A DNA stretch of 64,000 nt, taken from Stenopsyche tienmushanensis (Eukaryota > Arthropoda > Insecta > Trichoptera > Stenopsychidae). The translations under genes were made by a program, and so were the position numbers. The notes beneath the pieces are model-generated. The model made no database searches, had not been told where the DNA came from, and was given only the letters and a program-made list of their open reading frames with translations. Positions within the stretch are counted from its first letter, which is position 1. Each line of letters opens with the position of its first letter. The stretch covers positions 1,922,001-1,986,000 of the forward strand of contig WACJ01000519.1 of assembly GCA_008973525.1 (NCBI GenBank), in the 5' to 3' direction. Shown here in pieces: positions 62,401 through 64,000 of the stretch.

Positions 62401-63720
62401 CCGAACAAACAGACACACACAAGCAACAGACAGCAAGAAATAGACGGAAAAAGATGGGAAAATCATACACACGGGAACGCTAATCCGCACTTTAGAAAGA
62501 TTTTATGGGGAATATTTGTATCGTTAAATTAACGTCTATTGATTTCATATAAAGGCGATCCAATGGAGATTCTAAAGTACGGACTTTTGTATTGATAGTA
62601 TCATATTAGCAACATCAAATATCGGGCAGAGGTTGAAAAATAATGGTATGATGTTTTATATTGTAGATTTTAAATGACCTCGACATACAAAAAATATTTT
62701 TATAAGCAAGCTTTTATTAAAAAAATACTCATAGATATGCATGTCAAGGTGCAGTTTTATAAAATCTGATTTGATTGTATAATCTGAATTGAATATTTCC
62801 ATATTCATCAGTTTAACAAAATAATGTGGGATAGTTTATGGCCGTCGGTTAGGTAATAGACGTTGGATAATTTTATAAGACAGTTTATAGATTGACGGAA
62901 TGAAGCCTTCTCTCCAACGACATACCTGTTCCCTTGAGAATACAATCAAACTTTGCTAGCCACGATGTTAGTACCGTTTCTTTACTTAGTCCATCGATTT
63001 CCGGCAATGATCTGAAGAATAAATATTAAAACGCTTGAGTATTAGGCCTCATATTAAATATCAACGCAGTGAGTGACACAAATATACCTTATTCTCTTTT
63101 CAATATTATTTTTAAACACTTCTCTGAAGTCTTGATGGCTGCAGGCACCGGTTTTAACCATATCGTTGATACGATCCGACTTAAGGAATACATCGTGATA
63201 GCATTGTACTGCGTTTTGGAAGGCCTCGTCGGCTAAAATCTGCGTCTCCCCTTTTAAGAAAGCCTGTAAATTACAAAGCATACATATCAAATCATCGATT
63301 TAATCGAATGTTTTACATTGCATAGGTATTTTTGATATCGTTTCATATCAAATTCGGTATTATGATACGCTTCTACGCACGTAATAATATAAGCGTTTAC
63401 CTGAAATCTAGCCTGGATGGTTTCTAATTGATGGGCAGTTACTTTTGTATGCCTTCTTGTCATATCTGTCGGTTGTTTTGCGTTGAATGGATACGCAATA
63501 CATCTCGATACAAAAACGTACAGTTGCAATCGTCGCTTTCTTTCTTCCTCGACTCTCTCCGCTCGCTCCTATAAATAAAACATATTGAGGATTAGTCGAT
63601 TTGTGTTTAATATTTAGGGAATGATCAATAATAAGAATCACCTGTGGATCTTGACTGTCTTTATCAGACTGGCTCGCCGCCGATGGACTCGGTGATGGCG
63701 CTGGAGGCTGCGGTCCACTG
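38603..63720 (-). CDS. Cadps: CAPS, calcium-dependent secretion activator (29 exons, 5-prime end outside window)
   Basis: Cytosolic, membrane-associated priming factor that binds PI(4,5)P2 and SNAREs and promotes dense-core vesicle exocytosis. Exons in transcript order: 63720-63642, 63568-63401, 63263-63088, 63011-62926, 60881-60718, 60629-60561, 60489-60320, 51538-51445, 48378-48257, 48174-48030, 47946-47840, 47580-47405, 47333-47313, 47219-47046, 46973-46837, 46747-46557, 45974-45833, 45771-45624, 45539-45427, 41448-41292, 41014-40873, 40796-40622, 40541-40408, 40329-40171, 39882-39802, 39733-39599, 39522-39383, 39223-39118, 38674-38603. They give 1,260 residues once one -1 indel (about 40,537) is allowed for. 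C2 lies at about residues 325-435, PH at 455-575 and MUN at 760-1200. The start codon and acidic N-terminus should lie beyond 64,000. All borders are GT/AG with matching phases. Confidence 0.95.
41128..41178 (-). CDS. Cadps: Candidate 51-nt cassette exon in CAPS
   Basis: On the minus strand TTTTTTAACAG precedes an open 51-nt segment encoding [17 protein letters not shown] in phase 1-to-1, between CAPS exons 41448-41292 and 41014-40873. The donor would be CC-GTTTGT, which is weak. The coding look (Gln/Lys/Ala-rich helix), a good acceptor and frame neutrality argue for an alternative exon. If the donor is not used, the frame reads seven more residues and stops, giving a truncated isoform. Confidence 0.4.
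41758..42090 (-). other. 110-codon ORF in a CAPS intron, doubtful
   Basis: The frame has two hydrophobic stretches ([20 protein letters not shown] and [18 protein letters not shown]) separated by a charged segment, [18 protein letters not shown]. This would look like a small two-span membrane protein. There is no family resemblance, no clear start context and no splice partner. It is probably a chance ORF in AT-rich intron. Confidence 0.12.
42285..43288. mobile_element. DNA transposon with GGGCGTTTCTCAGTAAACT termini (PIF/Harbinger-like?), containing repeat X
   Basis: The left end GGGGCGTTTCTCAGTAAACT and the right end, complement GGGCGTTTCTCAGTAAACTC, are inverted repeats about 1.0 kb apart. 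The flanks read GTT on both sides, consistent with a 3-bp duplication. Internal motifs include AACAGTCCCCTGGC. Part of the interior (42,680-42,960) is a reverse-oriented repeat X fragment. GGGC-type ends with 3-bp duplications suggest PIF/Harbinger, but no transposase is present to confirm it. It lies in the 4-kb CAPS intron between 45,427 and 41,448. The rest of that intron (43,289-45,164) shows nothing assignable. Confidence 0.45.
45165..45275. repeat. Diverged relative of the hairpin region at 37,145-37,310
   Basis: AACTAATCGTTAGCCTCACA, GACTACACAT and CGTTCAGTATCTTTTTAAAT parallel CACTAATCATTAGTCTTGCG, GACTATGAAC and CGTTCAGTATCTAAAT. The GC-rich stem is partly lost here: GAACATTTTTCGTTC keeps only a short fold. 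Confidence 0.4.
46255..46380. repeat. Decayed fragment of the 42,285-43,288 transposon
   Basis: TATTATATCAAAAACGTTTT and GAACAATATTTACATGATTG match the internal left part of the element at 42,285-43,288 (TTATATCAAAAACAGTTCCC, GAACAATATTACATGATTG). It is intronic in CAPS. Confidence 0.45.
46452..46510. repeat. Intronic foldback 47 nt from a CAPS 5-prime splice site
   Basis: The arms AGCTTTGATATGTACATCTG-GGT and ACCCAGGTATACATATCGAA-GCT pair over 23 positions with three mismatches around a 13-nt loop. In the transcript it lies just downstream of the donor of exon 46747-46557. It may be a MITE, a splicing structure or a double-stranded RNA substrate. Confidence 0.5.
47046..48378 (-). CDS. Cadps: CAPS C2 and PH domain exons
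   Basis: Exons 48378-48257 and 48174-48030 (with 51538-51445) build the C2 region: [60 protein letters not shown]. Exons 47946-47840, 47580-47405, a 21-nt microexon 47333-47313 and 47219-47046 build the PH domain: [71 protein letters not shown]. The basic strand-loop RKWKKRY is the expected PI(4,5)P2 contact region. The microexon encodes QLMVGMG inside the PH fold and is needed to keep phase. Confidence 0.93.
47634..47818. mobile_element. Short Tc1-like non-autonomous copy in a CAPS intron
   Basis: The right end TTGAGCGTCTTTATTGAAAG preceded by GATATCTCATATACGACTTG and TTTTATTTACGTTTAAA matches the family. The left end (TCAGTATGGACACCCAAATA) is degraded. About 0.18 kb lies between exons 47946-47840 and 47580-47405. 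Confidence 0.5.
48835..51240 (-). mobile_element. Degenerate RTE-like LINE (endonuclease and reverse transcriptase), interrupted by an R1-like LINE tail
   Basis: Reading the minus strand, 50,850-50,480 gives [20 protein letters not shown], then [18 protein letters not shown], the end of an APE-type endonuclease. 49,640-49,500 gives [20 protein letters not shown] and [12 protein letters not shown] of the RT fingers. 49,314-49,027 gives [18 protein letters not shown], the RT catalytic box with TDD in place of ADD. Between endonuclease and RT, on the plus strand (49,990-50,480), is another LINE 3-prime end: [34 protein letters not shown] text and the tail TTTAGTCAGTAAGAATCTAA. Stops and frame changes make both inactive. 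Confidence 0.7.
52475..54169 (+). mobile_element. Composite mariner element containing repeat X / R1-like LINE sequence
   Basis: TA-flanked inverted termini read CGAAAGTCATCCAGAGAGTA on the left and, in complement, CGAGGTTCATCCAGAGAGTA on the right. The 3-prime part (53,690-54,100) preserves broken mariner transposase text such as [11 protein letters not shown] bases and [18 protein letters not shown] bases shared with the copy at 56,944. The 5-prime part is replaced by repeat X and a LINE tail (52,560-53,680). Size is about 1.7 kb instead of the usual 1.3 kb. It is in the 8.8-kb CAPS intron. Confidence 0.65.
54306..54323 (-). CDS. Cadps: Candidate 18-nt microexon of CAPS
   Basis: On the minus strand a long pyrimidine tract (TTCTTTTTCTTTTTTTAATA) ends in CAG, followed by GCATCAAGGACAGTTGAG and a GTAAAT donor. 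In the phase-2 context of the flanking exons it adds six residues (HQGQLR) without a stop. Splice signals are strong and the length is a multiple of three. Existing transcripts would decide. Confidence 0.4.
55216..55380. mobile_element. Repeat X tail joined to R1-like LINE tail
   Basis: GGGTTTTATGGGTGGGCGTC and ACACCCACCCGGG are followed directly by GTTTAGTCAGTAAGAATTTG and ACACTACCATAGG. It shows that the two 3-prime motifs belong to one element family. About 165 bp survives. Confidence 0.55.
56019..56045 (-). CDS. Cadps: Candidate 27-nt microexon of CAPS
   Basis: TTTCTTTCCATTTTAG is followed by 27 nt and an excellent AA-GTAAGT donor. In phase 2 it inserts nine residues (QTAVCASFK) at the junction KYNHR / SQGSLAK, with no stop. 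It lies in the same intron as the 18-nt candidate, upstream of it in the transcript. The residues inserted between the N-terminal region and the C2 domain would be neutral for frame. Confidence 0.45.
   Translation of the reverse strand, partial: TNRSLCKF
56712..58487. mobile_element. piggyBac-type TTAA element, split by a nested mariner
   Basis: TTAA-CCCTTTCAGTCGC on the left and, in complement, TTAA-CCCTTTCAGATCCG on the right are inverted termini with TTAA duplications. Mirror-image TGTACATTGTAATGTACA motifs follow each end. Without the nested mariner only about 0.5 kb remains, so it is a non-autonomous element. The 108-codon ORF at 56,423-56,749 overlapping its left end is probably chance. 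Confidence 0.6.
56944..58196 (+). mobile_element. mariner (DD34D-type) element, inactive, containing LINE tail sequence
   Basis: TA-flanked ends read TGAGGGTTATCCAGAAAGTA and, in complement, CAAGGGTCATCCAGAAAATA, 1,253 bp apart. Transposase pieces on the plus strand: [20 protein letters not shown] (first catalytic Asp), [31 protein letters not shown] (second Asp) and [20 protein letters not shown] (third Asp). They are in different frames with stops between them. Bases about 57,290-57,595 are an R1-like LINE tail (TTTTAGTGGGTAGAAATCTC) in place of the N-terminal coding part. Confidence 0.75.
59267..59890. mobile_element. Tc1/pogo-type inverted-repeat element with nested LINE endonuclease fragment
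   Basis: TA-CAGTCAAAACCCGTATATA at the left and the complementary AATTCGGGTTTTGACTATA at the right define it, with inner motifs AGAACGCGTTTTAACTAG on both sides. Inside, the plus strand reads [20 protein letters not shown] and INNYRRRTV (59,460-59,620), the APE endonuclease region of the same RTE-like LINE as at 50,480-51,240, followed by repeat X (59,585-59,790). Confidence 0.55.
60320..63720 (-). CDS. Cadps: CAPS N-terminal exons in window
   Basis: Seven exons encode the Pro/Ser-rich linker [20 protein letters not shown], then [100 protein letters not shown] and [20 protein letters not shown]. This is the conserved CAPS region before the C2 domain. The first exon seen (63720-63642) starts one base into a codon and follows an acceptor, so at least one more exon with the start codon lies to the right of 64,000. 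Bases 63,721-64,000 are intron. Confidence 0.9.
61776..62240. mobile_element. Non-autonomous Tc1-like element, best-preserved copy
   Basis: The left end CTTTCAATAAGAACGCTTGA and the right end, complement CTTTCAATAAGGACGCTCAA, are good inverted repeats. Internal family motifs TTATAACGGTGGTGTTATTC and TTTGTTTCGGTGTGTATTTA are present, with no transposase. It provides the reference ends for copies at 6,905, 12,409, 26,830 and 47,634. Confidence 0.65.
62354..62382. repeat. GACA microsatellite
   Basis: GACAGACAGACAGACAGACA tandem tetranucleotide in a CAPS intron, followed by scattered ACAGACA units to about 62,430. Confidence 0.9.
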
Positions 63721-64000
63721 CTGAAAATATGTAAAAAGTCATATATATTAGACAACATAATAAATATATAGTATAATTTTTGTATTTGTAGTTATTTATC
63801 ATGAAAAATATAGTATACCATATAAATTGATGTGTCATAATGAGTTTTTTATATATTAAAAATATTTTTATGACTCAATTTAATGTTTAAATGCTGAGAA
63901 GTAATAAAATATTATTGATAATTTTATGTTGAAAATAAATTCGCTCAATTGAATTGACGGTAAAATTCCGGCCAAAACTCTTACAGAAAGCCCCCAATTG

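Noticed and set aside
1..64000. tRNA or rRNA genes
   Set aside because: I looked for cloverleaf-like A and B box pairs and rRNA-like conserved blocks by eye and found none convincing. A tRNAscan/Infernal run would be decisive.

Overview
The window is about 64 kb of AT-rich, intron-dense, repeat-laden animal DNA. The two recognisable gene families, the small introns and the transposon spectrum (Tc1/mariner, piggyBac-type TTAA elements, hAT, R1-like and RTE-like LINEs) suggest an arthropod, most likely an insect. The species cannot be named from sequence alone. All recognisable multi-exon genes are on the minus strand.

Layout. (1) 1-13 kb is a transposon graveyard. It holds the first coding exon of an unidentified minus-strand gene running off the left edge (199-302) and a few orphan coding-like patches on the plus strand. 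(2) 13,151-24,059 is a 27-exon fibulin-family gene: signal peptide, anaphylatoxin-like Cys modules, about 14 EGF modules, a Pro-rich tandem-repeat exon and the fibulin C-terminal domain. Five single-base +1 indels break its frame. (3) 28,543-32,666 is a second, short fibulin paralogue in the same orientation. It keeps the signal-peptide exon and the last seven exons (five EGF modules plus the fibulin C-terminal domain) with all frames intact. It lacks exons 2-19, and its exon 20 has lost its donor. It sits between two roughly 360 bp direct repeats. (4) 38,603-63,720 is most of CAPS/Cadps (calcium-dependent secretion activator): 29 exons giving 1,260 residues, with C2, PH and MUN regions and the true C-terminus. 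The start codon lies beyond the right edge. One exon carries a -1 indel. Three in-frame cassette exon candidates (27, 18 and 51 nt) were found in its introns.

The genes are not an operon. Fibulins are secreted extracellular-matrix glycoproteins, while CAPS is a cytosolic priming factor for dense-core vesicle exocytosis. Their adjacency is probably only positional. The most interesting material is the lineage-made short fibulin, the contrast between its intact frame and the broken full-length copy, the candidate CAPS microexons, and several unusual foldback sequences.

All exon boundaries were read by eye from GT/AG sites, phase continuity and protein-family knowledge. No transcript or database evidence was available.
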